The notes beneath the pieces are model-generated. The model was not told the DNA's origin. It did no database searches and was given only the letters and a program-made list of their open reading frames with translations. The position numbers and the translations under genes are program-made. This document shows positions 14,767-27,200 of a stretch of 64,000 nucleotides of DNA, piece by piece. Positions within the stretch are counted from its first letter, which is position 1. The number at the start of each line of letters is the position of its first letter. Source of the DNA: Phylloscopus collybita. Taxonomy: Eukaryota; Chordata; Aves; Passeriformes; Phylloscopidae. Location: contig JAJNNQ010000009.1 of the NCBI GenBank assembly GCA_027886175.1, positions 27,827,501 to 27,891,500 of the forward strand, read 5' to 3'.

Positions 14767-15739
14767 ATTGATTATTGCCTACTGCACAGGATATGCCCTA
14801 ATCATTCTGATCTCTATCAGTTGCAGTTTGCAGGCTGAGGTTTATAAAACAGAATTTACAGTGAAGATATCATCATGGGAGTAGCTACAAATATACTTCT
14901 ATACAAGCAGTGTTGATCACTGAGCAGAGTCCAAATAACTTATTCTGACTTCTGGTTTAGATGCTGCTTAAAAGGCAGTGGAAGGTAATTCTGCTGACCT
15001 TGTGAGCCTGAGCTTTAGTGCATTGGCAAAGAATACTGATGTATGGTCAAAAGTACTAAAAGGTGCAACATTTATGGTGCAATAAAAAGAAAAGCTGCCT
15101 TTTCTTTTAGCAGCTAATGGTATTTCTATGGATTTTACACTACAACTTTTTTTCCTATTCCAGAGAAACATTCATGAACATAAATACTCCAGGAGCTCCA
15201 AAGTTAATTGTCTACAATCATAGATGAAATCTAAATCTCTTTCAAACAAATTTATTCTGCATTTTCCCTGTTCCTAAATGTTATGGTCATTTTTATTAAT
15301 GTTCTGTCTAGTTCTGTTCAAAACACTGTTTTTTATGTGTACTATTTAACTCCCCTTTCATTTCCTTTGGCTTGCTAATTTGTACAGATAATTTTTTAAA
15401 ACCCTGCCTCTCTATTTCTCTTACTAAAATCCATGGGAGCTTTTGCAGAAAAAGAAAGTGAAGGTTAATTGGCATGATTCCATTTCCTGGGAAGTTCTTT
15501 CATTTCACCAGGAAATGACTAGGGCTTATACAACAAAAGCCAGATAAGAACTGTTATTCCATTTCAGAAGGAATGTCATTTGTACACCATGAACCAAGTC
15601 AAAAGGTTTACATTCATTTTCTTTGTTAATAAAATGATTCATGCCACTCTATTTTTCTACTGGTATTCACATAACTTTTTCACACCCTTAAATGACCATC
15701 AGCTCTCTAATCACTGCAAATTAGAAGCTGTTCTGCAAA

Positions 15740-16250
15740 CTAAGGAAAGGAGCTCCCTGCACTTGCCCAGAGGCAGAGGAGGCCACTCAGGGAGCTGGAG
15801 GCCAACCCCGGTGCCAGTAACCCAGAAGGACGGTGAGCGAGCTTCATCCCTGCCCCCAGCTCCCCTTCTAATGGCTACAGAGCAGCTGCAGGCAGCTCCA
15901 GGGCACAGCTGCTGCCTCCAGGACAGGGAGGCCCATCGTGGTACCTGCCTGCTTGGGCAGTGCCTGGCCAGCCACCCAGACAGGAGCAGGACAGCTGGGC
16001 CACTCCAGCACCCCACAGCCCTGCCCTACCCAGCCATGGGCATTGGTCATCTCAGGTGCCCAGCCAGGCCTACCCCAGCCAGGCCGTGCTGGGATGTTTG
16101 TCCACGGCTGGGGTCAGGACCCATGGCTGGGTAGGGCAGGGCTGTGGGGTGCTGGAGTGTGGGCATCAGCCTGGCAGGGCACAGGGCCAGCTAGATCTCA
16201 CCCCTGGCAAGCCAGACCTCGGCTTTAAGCCCTGGGAGGCATTTGTTTAA
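15740..16250. other. GC-rich patch of unknown origin
   Basis: About 500 bp with markedly higher G+C than the desert around it, rich in CAGC, CCAGG and GGCAGG words but with few CpG. It contains a long perfect inverted repeat. Open frames are present on both strands, up to 184 codons, but share one another's complement and show no domain. Its edges are sharp, so an inserted element (decayed LTR or satellite-like piece) is possible. I do not recognise the family. Confidence 0.5.
16001..16159. repeat. Perfect 40-bp inverted repeat with 79-base spacer
   Basis: The left arm is 16001-16040, starting CACTCCAGCACCCCACAGCC. The right arm is 16120-16159, ending GGCTGTGGGGTGCTGGAGTG. They are exact reverse complements over 40 bp. 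The spacer holds a smaller pair, ACCCCAGCC and GGCTGGGGT, so a nested stem is possible. A transcript would form a very stable hairpin. Confidence 0.9.
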
Positions 16251-16502
16251 CTTAAGGTGAGACAGAGATCTCCTCCCAGGTGACTTTGCTGTTATTATGT
16301 TAATGAACCCAAATTCTGCTCCCCTATTGGTTACCCCTGTTCCACATTTGGTCATATTTCTAGAACCTTCTACCCCCAAGCATGTATATTACCCCTCCCT
16401 CCTCATTTCTGGTCTTTAGTGTTTCATCCTTACAGCATGTGGTTCCTGGGCACTGTCCCTGTTTTATTTTCCTACCAAAGTGAGTTTTCTTCTTCAGACA
16501 CA

Positions 16503-16532
16503 CTGAAGAAGGAGCACCCACTCCTTCTTCAG
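16503..16532. repeat. 12-bp hairpin
   Basis: CTGAAGAAGGAG, loop CACCCA, then CTCCTTCTTCAG, an exact inverted repeat. It lies 350 bp from the larger inverted repeat. Confidence 0.85.
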
Positions 16533-17706
16533 CACCACATTTGCCCTGAATATCAGGGAACCTACAAAACATTTCACAGCCACCCTCACTGTGATACTGG
16601 ATATGGGGCACTGGCAAAGCAGAGAGGTTGATGTGTTTCTTCTCTGAATCTAAGTGCCAGAGGAAATTTTCTGCAAATCACGGGATGAAATCCCCAGAAG
16701 CGAAGCAGGATAGCCCAGGCCATGGACATACACACATTGCTTCTAGGTCCTCAGTGGGGGGATTGCCTCTGCAGCCAAGCCATGGGGGAGTCAGTATTGT
16801 ACCTGTGTGTCATTGAGCTGCCTAGTGAAGTCAATTTTTACAGTGTAATAGAACTTTTCATTTTGTGTGGATTTATTACTCTGTTAATCGTTATTATTTT
16901 TTTTCTAATTTTGAACTGTGATATGGTCTCATCACATTTTTCCATGTCGGTTACTTAGCTTGGGAATACTTACATTGAAGAGATGTCAAATCCGTCATGT
17001 TAGTCTAAAGTTGTTGAAGGTCAGCAAGTAGCATTAAATCAGGGACATACCATTCAGTTTTCAAAATGGAAAATGTTTAAACTTAGTAAATACTGTGTTT
17101 AACAGAACAATAAAATACACCTATACATTTTTTTCTCTTCAATCAAGCATCACTTGTACTGTGTCTATCTCATAACATAATTTTCACTCAGTTTCCTTTC
17201 ACCAGAGGCTGAGCAGAATCCTCAAATATTCTTTTTCTTCTGGACAAGAGTTTCATGGCTGCAGTTAATATTTTTTTATTAAATAAATAGTAAATATATG
17301 TATAGAGAGAGTTTAATCAATAAAAAGATATGATTATTCAAGAGAAGTTCTGAAATTTACTGAGATATTTTCCACAAGGTGTCTGTTACTTCTTTAAAAA
17401 GCATTGCAATTTTCTGCATGTCCTCCTCTACTGTATTTCCACAGTTCATGAACAATATCTACCTCTTACCACTAATAACTCTATGCAAAAAACAACATAT
17501 AGTTTTAATTTGCATGCAAACAGTCTCAATGACTTAAAAATATTTGTATAGAATTTGTATCAAGGGGGAATCTGGTCTTATATCTATAAAAAAACTACTA
17601 ATTTCAGGGCATTTTACTAGAGAGGAGTTTAAATCCTGTCCGGGGTCTTTCTATAACTTAAGAAAAATGATCTATCAAAGCAGCACCATCATAGTCCATT
17701 CATGGA

Positions 17707-17831
17707 ATTTATATTTCTCTTTATTTATATATATTATTATATTTATATATATTTTATATATTATTATATTTATATATCTTTTTTATATATTTATATATAT
17801 ATATTATATTTCTCTATATTTATATATTATT
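17707..17831. repeat. AT-rich low-complexity tract
   Basis: About 125 bp of TATAT and TTTATATAT words with only a few C. Open frames across it encode only I, Y, F and L runs and are meaningless. Confidence 0.95.
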
Positions 17832-20800
17832 CGTTCTTAATTTTTGAAAGTAATACTACAGTGCTGTTACCAATAATATATTTAATGCCAGTTTGCAAAT
17901 GTGTAGCACAGTTTATCTGAGATCCTCAAAATTTTTCCTGATGTTTCCAGTTTTCATCATAAAATACCTTGTGAGTCTGAGGAACAAAATAACCAAGTTT
18001 CAAAGGGAAAGGAAATTAATCATGTAGGTTAAGGAAAATGCATATATTTCAGGTATCCTCTAATTCCGTGTGACGGGAGACTGCTGTATACCCTTCTCTT
18101 CCAGTAATTTGACACATATACACAGGGTACTTTGTTACATCAGACCTAATAGTCCCAACATACACATTTTAGTATGCATTGTTTCCACTTTGTGGGAGCA
18201 AGGAACAGGAAGGCAGAAATGTAACAAGCTTTCTTTTTTATTGAAACCCTAGAGGAAAATATAAACTGACAGATGTAAGTATATTTTTCCTAATTAATTT
18301 CATGAATACTCACGGTGCAGATACAACAGTTTAAAAACTGTATGGTAACAAAAAATTCAAGAAATATGTGTTTCTTTCTGATAACTAATGACAGCTTTAA
18401 GGGGTTTTTTCAGTTATTCATGATGGCAACATTAAGAACAAGGGGGTTGTTGTTTGTTTTGTTTGATTTTTGATCAGTGAAGTTAATAAGATGTTTTAAA
18501 ATTCCCTAATATGCTGGATGTTCATTGAAAAATACTTAGGAACACGTTAGTCTCAGCCCATGCACATGATGATCTTTATCTCAAGGGAGAGAATACTTCT
18601 GTGATGTTTTATGCTAAAATAAAGTCTCACATGTGAGGTGACTTCTTGCACATACCCTAGCATTCAGAGTTCTCTGCCTCCCTGTGGACCTCGATCCTTC
18701 ATCAAATCAATCAATGAATCAAAATTCATTGTTTGTGGAGTAAAATGAGTCTCTAATCCCATGAAAAATTCATGTCTATTTTTTTATTTATTCATGAATA
18801 TAATAAGGTACTGCTAATCCTAATATGATCATGATACAGATGGAAAAAAGCTGGATCATAGCTCAACAGATGAAATATCCTTGGTGAAATTCTTTTTAAA
18901 TAACCTTCAGATACATATAACAGAGACAAAGCAGGGTTTGCCTATGGATTTCCCCATGTGGCTCTAGAGAGTGCTGTGTGGGCATAGCTATTCACCTTCT
19001 ACACATCTTTGACAGATCACCAAAAAAATATCATCGTCTAATCCACAAGAAAGATAGATAGGTTTGAAAATTATAATTAGCAATTTTATGATTTTTCCAC
19101 TATAATATTGTAATTGTGTTACAGTCATAATAGTGTAACACAAACTCAGACACTGCTCTGGAGAAGTCCAGTTAGAACTTGTGAATTACTCTGGATAAAT
19201 GTAATGTACAGAAAGTTTCATGCTTTGGATGTCTGGTCTGGTTCTTTTCCTTTTTTTTCTAATTGGGGTGAAATTGAAGAAGCTTGACTGAGTTACTTTG
19301 TCATAGGCATTATTACAACTTTTGAGACTTCCTTTAAAAGTAGAGCTCTGAATTTGTACTACCTAATAATTAACTCCTCATTATGTCTCATTTTAAGTCC
19401 TACAATCTTCTATATACAGAAAATACTGATTTGACTACAGGGGGCAGTGTCTGGAAAAATGACCTCATGAAATAGAAATGAAATGTTATGTGTGTATCAG
19501 TAAAGTCATGATGGTATTTGATGAGGGAGAATTGTAAGCACAATTACATTTCAAACTGTAATCCTATTATTCCACTTACACAGCTAGAAGTGAGGTATTT
19601 CACTGGAATAGAATTCATATTATATTCTGATTTGTGATATTTGCACTACTGAGAGTAATGTCAATACTCAAGAGATCATCCCAATAGTTTCCTATTCACG
19701 TTTATTGAACGTGTGATTAAGAGATTTGTTTTCATGTACTTCAGCACAAATGTTAGTTCTTCTGAGTAAGCAAGTTTTCATCAGTATCAGGAATGTAATA
19801 GAAAAGACTGGAAAATAAGAGGAAAGATAGAGACATAACTTCATGAGCAAGTGACTGTAGCTTTCCCTAAACATAAAACTGTGTCTTTCCTGAATCATTT
19901 TCCATGAGTTATGAGATAAAGGTGAAAATAACATAAATTAACTAAGAGACCGTTCATCTTTTTATTCACACAGTCTTGAATTAGTACTTTTTACTGTTAT
20001 TTTTACATTAACTTTGTAGACATTTTACCTCCTTTCCCTGTGGGTCTGTTCTGTGAATGGTTGACAAAGAAAACAAATCAGCCAAAGTTTATACTTTTTT
20101 AACTTGAAAAATGGCCCTGCGCTGTGCAGAACTCTTGAGAGTAAAAAGTAGACACATCTGTGAAAAGAAAAGGAGTGGATTTTAGACAAGTTTATCTGGA
20201 GAAGACATTCCCCATCAAAGAACAGCAAGTTCCCTAACAAGATATAGGCAGTTCTGCAGCTTAACCATAAAATAGCAGGGTACCAAAGAGATGTTTCTGT
20301 GATATATAATAAACAAGAAAATAGCTCATGAGAATTGAAGCTGAGAGTTGCTATATAAAATAGAGTACTCATCAAAATAGAAAAGCCAAAGCACATGATT
20401 ACTGGAGCATCAACCTGTCTGGCTTGGGAATGCATTGAGCACTGAGGTAAGCTAAACTTCAGAACAAGCACACAGATCCACATTCTCCTTCCAGGCTGAG
20501 TATTTACTTACATGCTGGGGTATGCTTTCATTTATCCTGGAGCAATGTTTCTCCAAATGTCCAGGTCAGACACAGTTTGGAGTATTCTGCAGCTCCTGTC
20601 TAAGAGCATAACTGTGGTTTTCATTCATGAAATTCAGAAGGTAGTGTGGTGTATCCCTCTCATCTGAAGTTAAGGTGTGAATACCTTTCAATAAAAAATA
20701 GTGCACTGAGTTCTCAAAATTTGCAACAGATGTTTTCTAGAAGATGCTTCGCAACTGCAGTTGTTACATATAATAAATCCTACCATTGCCTGTTTCTCAG

Positions 20801-23800
20801 AATTGAGCCTGAAAACAAAACAAAACAAAATTCCACTTTTTTCTCCAATTTTAAATTCCCTTTATAGCACAATATGCAAATAATTTTACTGACTGAGGGT
20901 TTGTCAAAAATATTAAATGAATTATTATATTTTAATTTTTTTAAAAGTAAAGTGTTGTGTTTGGATTTTAGTAGTATTCACAGTGGATTTTACAACATAT
21001 ATAGAAGTTCTAGTCAACCAATCTTAGTTTGATTTTAGTGGTCATTTATTTTCTTAGCACAAATATTTGTGCTTTCAATGAATTAATTTCATGCCTGAAA
21101 ATCAGCATTGGCTCAAATATACTATGATAATGAAAATATCAAGTGAAATATGGTAGAAAGAAAAAATAACAGTGACTGCATCATGAAAATATTTAAATTA
21201 TGTCTCTGAATGATAATAGTATCTGAACAGATTTGTCATACTCTATAGACTACCAAGACCAGTTTTACTTAACCTGATATAACTTCTTTTTAGAGACAGG
21301 GTTTAATGTTCTCCCTTAATGGTTTCAGGCTTAATAAGCTGTCTTTTTCTTAATGACCTTAGGAAAGCCAACCAAGAACCAGCAGTTCCACATTATAACA
21401 TCTCTGGTCTACTTAAAGCCTAAACATTGTGCAGATAGCTGCAGTAATGGCTATCTCAGCTGACCTACCAGTAACCCCTGTTTTGACCTGTAGGAATCAC
21501 CCTCTCTCTAGAGGGCAAGTTATTTCTAGTATTTCTCTTCTGTTTCAGTGGATAAGTTTTAGGTAGGAAACATTTCTGAGGCTTTCCTGGCTTTTTACAT
21601 GTGTATTTTCTCTGAAGTTTTCATTTTAACACTAAAATCAAGCTTGATTATCCTTCCCTCAGAAAAAAAAATTGCAAAAATAGTGTAACAATTCAAGACC
21701 TCAGACTTGAATTTTTTTTTTCAATGAGCAGAAGTACAAGGGAAAACAACTACCATGTTTGCCATACTTGCCCAGAGAGCTCTGTTAGCTGACCAGCTGG
21801 GGAAATCCTGTTTCCTGCCGTTTGCACTGCTGTTTGCAGTATTGATTGTCACTATATATTTAAGACCATGTAAATGTCTTCTTACAAAAGGCAGAAGATT
21901 CCTTGCTGTGTCAAGAACATTCCCATTTACTGCAGTATCTTTTTAATCAAAACAAATTGACAGTCAAGCAAGATCAACAATGTAAATACAACATATAAAT
22001 ATACCTTAACCGGTAAAAGTACCAAAGGTACCAAAAAGTTATTACATCATTTACTCCTACTGTTTCCAAAGGCAGCTGTATTCTCAAGTACATTTGTGTA
22101 TCTGACACAATCCCTTTTTCAGAATGATGACAGAGTTTGCCCTAAAACTGATACATTTGCTCAACTCCTGATTAATACTCAATAGATCTTTGTGGGGCAA
22201 GAATGGAGAGGGAAGTTTTTCAAGCAAGATGTGGAGCATGCTGCACCTGACCCCTAAGAATTTGACTTGTGTGGCCCAAAGAGACAATATATTTATTAAA
22301 CTTGCAGTTTAATAGATAGTTCTACTTTTTCAGAGCATACAGTAGAACAACAAACAATAAAATCTTTTTTGGAAAATGTGTTTAACAAGGAGGAAATCAT
22401 ATTCACATGCATATAGTATACTAATCCCTATTCTGGTGGTATATGTGCCTGCTCTTGGAATTATTAAACAAGAAGTAGGTGTACTTTAAAAAGGTGCAAT
22501 TTTCAGAAATAAATTAAAGCTCATCTGTAGTTACTAGCATTATGATTTTACTGTGGCAAAATATTATTCATCTTTCATCTTCCTTTCATGGCATTATACT
22601 TTGTGCACCAGGAAAGAGGAAGCAGTTGAACATGAGGTATGTCAGCACTTCATGCAAATGCTTTGTGTTTAACTGGTAGTTTCTGCTTCTCAGTTCTTTA
22701 AGGTACAACTTCACTTGAAATTTATTTCATTTTTACTGACTAAAACCATCAGAACCTAGTCCTATTAGCAGCTCTAAATTAAGTCTGCCATGACAGAAGG
22801 ACATAAAAATACAATTTCAATTTCTTTACCATTGAATGTGTTTACAAAATGAGACACTAAACAGGGTACATAGAGAATCAAACAAAAATTATTAATTTCA
22901 AGTTACAATTTATTTCTTCTGGATGAACTCATTCAATAAAATTGCTGTCTGGATGGGAAGAAGGTGCCAAATACAAATTGGAATTTATTGCACAGGTATA
23001 AGAAAAAATATGGAGAAAATTATTAGTGCTTATCCAACTCAAACTAGAGTGCAAATTTTCCTGGTATTTTCTCTTTTTCCCTAAACATTAAGTAACTACA
23101 TGCTATTTTATAGTTTTTTATAAAATTTCTTTTATGCTGTGTGGCATATCCTCTATTATCAGGGTTAAGGCATTTTTGACATTTAATCTCCAGCACATAA
23201 TGTTTACACACTCTAATATTTACCACCTCTGTGCGCCTACCTACTCACAGTGAAGTAATACCAGAGATTATCTCTGATCTCCATGGAATTATTCTGTTGT
23301 TATAACTGATAAAACCAAAACCTCAAGCACTTGGCTGTGGGTGCTGCTTGTTGCCTGCTCTCTTTACTATACACAGAGGAGGTGGCAGGAGGCAGAAAGA
23401 AGGGTGCTGCACAGGAGGGAAGGTGAGGCAGGGGCACTAAATCTGCCAGTTTCTTGCACCAGTTCTGTGCCTATGCCAAAACAGCTGCACTTCAGTGTAC
23501 CCTTGGACCCTGGTGAGTTTCAGCACCAAGCCCAAGATGCTTATGCTTCTTTGCTTCAAGGTTCTGCATACTCATCCTTCAAAATAATACTTCATTTCCT
23601 CTTCAGCACAGCTGCATTTTCTACTCATGTAGCAAACGCTTTTAAAATCTGACAAAGACTGCTCATTCCATTAAACTCCTGGGTCTACTAAGGATTCCTC
23701 TTATCTAACATGTAATTTTGACGATAATTCTTTTATTCTGAAGTTAATGCCTTTTGCACCAAAAACATGCTGAATGCCAAAAAGAAGGACAATTAGTTGG

Positions 23801-24179
23801 TCTCTTCCTTACCATGGAAATTAAGAACTAGCACAATGCAATGGTTTTTTTCTGTAGCAAACTGAGCACATACTCTTGCTTTTATTAGTAGAATCTGACA
23901 TGATAACACTTTTTTCTCCCAATTTCTCCATGATAATTAATTATCCTAATAAGGAAAGTGTTTCATACATGAATACAGCAGGTACAACTTTTAGTTATAA
24001 ATCAAGTCTGAGGTGTGCTTTTTCTCCTTTTCCAGTATCAAAGGTATTTAGGGTACTTTTTTATTGCTTCAAATGGAATAGACCGTCACTGAAGTGACCA
24101 TGACTCATATCTTTCTTGCCCTTACCTTGACTCATTATTTATGTGATGAAATTCCCCATATTTCCCACTATGTGGCATC

Positions 24180-24202
24180 TTTTTTTTTTTTTTTTTTTTT
24201 TT
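24180..24202. repeat. Poly(T) run
   Basis: Twenty-three consecutive T. No retroposed copy is recognisable on its right. Confidence 0.95.
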
Positions 24203-27200
24203 CAGTAAGTGGAATAAACCATTTTGGAAAGCATTTAATAGAAAGCACATTTTAGGACAATCAAATCTTTAAACCTGTCTTTCCTTCCTCAAATTTCTGC
24301 AGAACCTAGGAAATGGAAGACCACAGGAAATTTCAAGTACTCTTTAGGGAGTATCATTTTATGTTCATTTGTTCACAATTCAGCAATGACAGCATAGTTT
24401 CCTTCTGTCTCCAGGGAGTTTTCTTGGAAATTTTATTCCTTTGGTATCTGTGCTTCTGGTCCTGTTTTCAGCTGGGACATGAGTGTAGACCTAAGATTAG
24501 GCTCTGTTTCATAGGAGGTGGTTGTCTACCACTGCCACACTGCTCTATTAAGCCAACAAGAAATTGGTCCCAGGTTATTAAGGCACTAGAGAGTCCCTGT
24601 ACCCCACTGCAAATCACATCAATATTCATAAAATTCATAGGTAGCATTTAATTACTTAATTAGAAAAGAGGACTTTCACCATGCCAGACTGATATATCAC
24701 AGAATATGAAATTATTCAGGTGTCTTCTTACATATGTGGCTACAGAAAAAAAATTAGAAAGTGGCTTGCCTAGTAAAAAAAATATTGCTTTGATTTAAAA
24801 AATGCCATAGTTTATGTGGCTTAATTTTTTCTATTATAAAAGTTTTGTGTTTAATATCTCTTCAAACAACAATTCAACAGCCATAGAAGATTAATTTGCC
24901 TTATTGAATAGCAGTTCTTTTGCTAACAGAACATGTCCTACCATTTGTGATTTGAATAGAAAATCAAAGCCAATACACATGGTATTTCATCCAGTAAACA
25001 TGACATTCCAGAATGTGAATGGGAACAATATGGGCAAATTCCTGCTTTGAAGTCAGCAGTAATCTCCAATAGACCTAAGCAGGCCACATTTCACTTGATG
25101 AGTTCTACAATCTGTCTCTAAATATGGCCATAAAATCTGAAAGCAAATAATTGACAAGCCAGGTTAAGATGAAATGACTTGACAAGTGTGAAAAACATTA
25201 GAAATTCGTATATCTGTCTCAATGTTTCCAGTGAATTTGCGTTTCATGATTGATAGACATTTAAAATGAATTAAAATAAATGTGAACTCAACAATGACAA
25301 GAAAGCAGACAAGCCACATGGAGAGAGCATATCCCACTTCATGGTCTGAAAAAAGTATGTTCATGCCTTATTAAACAGTGGAGCATCCAGTCAAAATTAC
25401 TGGTTTTCTGGTGTCTAATAAGTTAATTCTCAAGAAAACATGATGTTCAGAGCCTCTCTTATTTTTCGCTCTGTTAGTAATCTTCTACTTCCTTCCTCAA
25501 CCCTGTCCCTTGTTTCCCCTTCCAATGTGACTTTTTGAATGACTAGGAGCATTATAGATTTCATTTTCTTTTTCTGTAGGATGTGAATTATTACTTCTGC
25601 CTGGGAACCCACTTTCATGAAAATTCATAGATCTTTTACACCTTTAACCCAGATTCAAAGTTGTTTGAAATATATTAGGGTCTTTCACTATACTCAATGG
25701 TATTTACTCACAAATGCATACCTATATTAAGTTTGCAACCACTTATGTAGCAATGAAGGCTATCAAACATATTGGAGGATTATTTTTTTATGTTATCATT
25801 TCCTGTGGATATGTAAATCTCATTGAAGTGCCACAAAGAAATAGCAAGGATTTTCAGCATGTATTAAAAAATTACTGCCAAGAATAATTTGAAGTGATAA
25901 CCACGAAAACCACTAATTAGAGGCAACATAAATACTTTAGGCCTCTACTTTCAGAATTTACATTATAAAAATGTAAATACTCTGTGTGGGCTGAAAAAAT
26001 AACAATGAAAATTTACTGTATTGGGTCCTATGTATCTCACTGATTCGTGAGAAATTCAAATAACTGTCTGTTTTCCACTTGTCATAGATTTTTCCCTGTA
26101 TTTTCCTTCAGATGTTTGAGTGCTTATAATCTACCAGCAGAGATTCTTCAGAAAATTAAAAGCTTTCAGGGTTACTACTAAAACTTAAGATTGGAGGCAG
26201 AAGCCTGTAACACAGAAATAAACAGAAAAATATCAGTTTCATTTAGGTCAAAACTTTACCTACTTTAGAGGAATTTGCATATTTAAGGATATAAAGAGTG
26301 TCTACTGGACTGAAATACATCAAAATTTCAAAAGGTGTAAAAACCACAAACATTTATTATTATGATAAGCACAAATAAAAAATATTTCAAAGTTCTTTGT
26401 ATTCTGTCATCTTGGATGTTTTAAAAGTTTATTTAAAAGTTTAGGACAAAGTGAAATACAAATTCTGTAGATCTGGTGTCTATTTAGCTGCTTGCTGGTG
26501 TCTTATTTTAGGGCAAATATTCTCCAGGTGCTTCTGTTCTGCTCTCTGTCTACTCTCTGTTCCCAGAATGTGACTGAAGTGAGTAGCAGCATTTAAAGTC
26601 CTTAACCTTTAGACAGTCCTAAAAGCATTCCACATCCTCCTGAACATCACATAAGCCAATGTGGTGCTATATGCACTGGACCTATAGCCACATCTGATTC
26701 CCAACATGCAAACTCTTACTTGATAGACTGCTAGAAATAACAAGGAAAACAATATAAATGCTGCACATAGATTAGCAGATCATTATTAGCCCTTTCCACA
26801 CTAAAAGCTGAAACCTCCTTGATCCTAGACTATAAAAAGCCTTCTGAGGCATTTTGAGTTTCTCTTTGATTCTTGGCCCAAGCTTTAATTTTCTCACAGT
26901 GCTGCAGCTCTGGGTTTCATTAGGGATATCATCTTAAATTCCTTTGAGCCTCTACTTGTTTGGAAGTGTTACTTGCACCTTCATCTTGGCACACTTCCCT
27001 ATCTATATAAAAAGTTAACTGATTATATCAAAATGGTTTAAGCCATGCCTACTAATGAGCATTGTTTATTTTTTGCATGCAATTTGGTCTTATCACTAAC
27101 CTGTAATATAAAAAAAATTATCAGTTATCTCAAAACAATTGATTTGTTATCGTGGTCTTCTCAAATTCTTTATAAATATTTATATTTTCGCTGCATTTTC

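Noticed and set aside
15580..16134. A 184-codon plus-strand open frame
   Set aside because: It spans the junction from AT-rich desert into the GC-rich inverted-repeat patch, so the two halves have unrelated composition. It has no domain.
17702..17920. Open frames of I, Y and F repeats that look like membrane segments
   Set aside because: They translate the AT-rich low-complexity tract and are meaningless.
20025..20483. A 152-codon minus-strand open frame with ATG start in AT-rich DNA
   Set aside because: It has no signal for a known family and no splice partner. Its length is possible by chance in 64 kb scanned in six frames. It is hydrophobic and cysteine-rich only because of composition.
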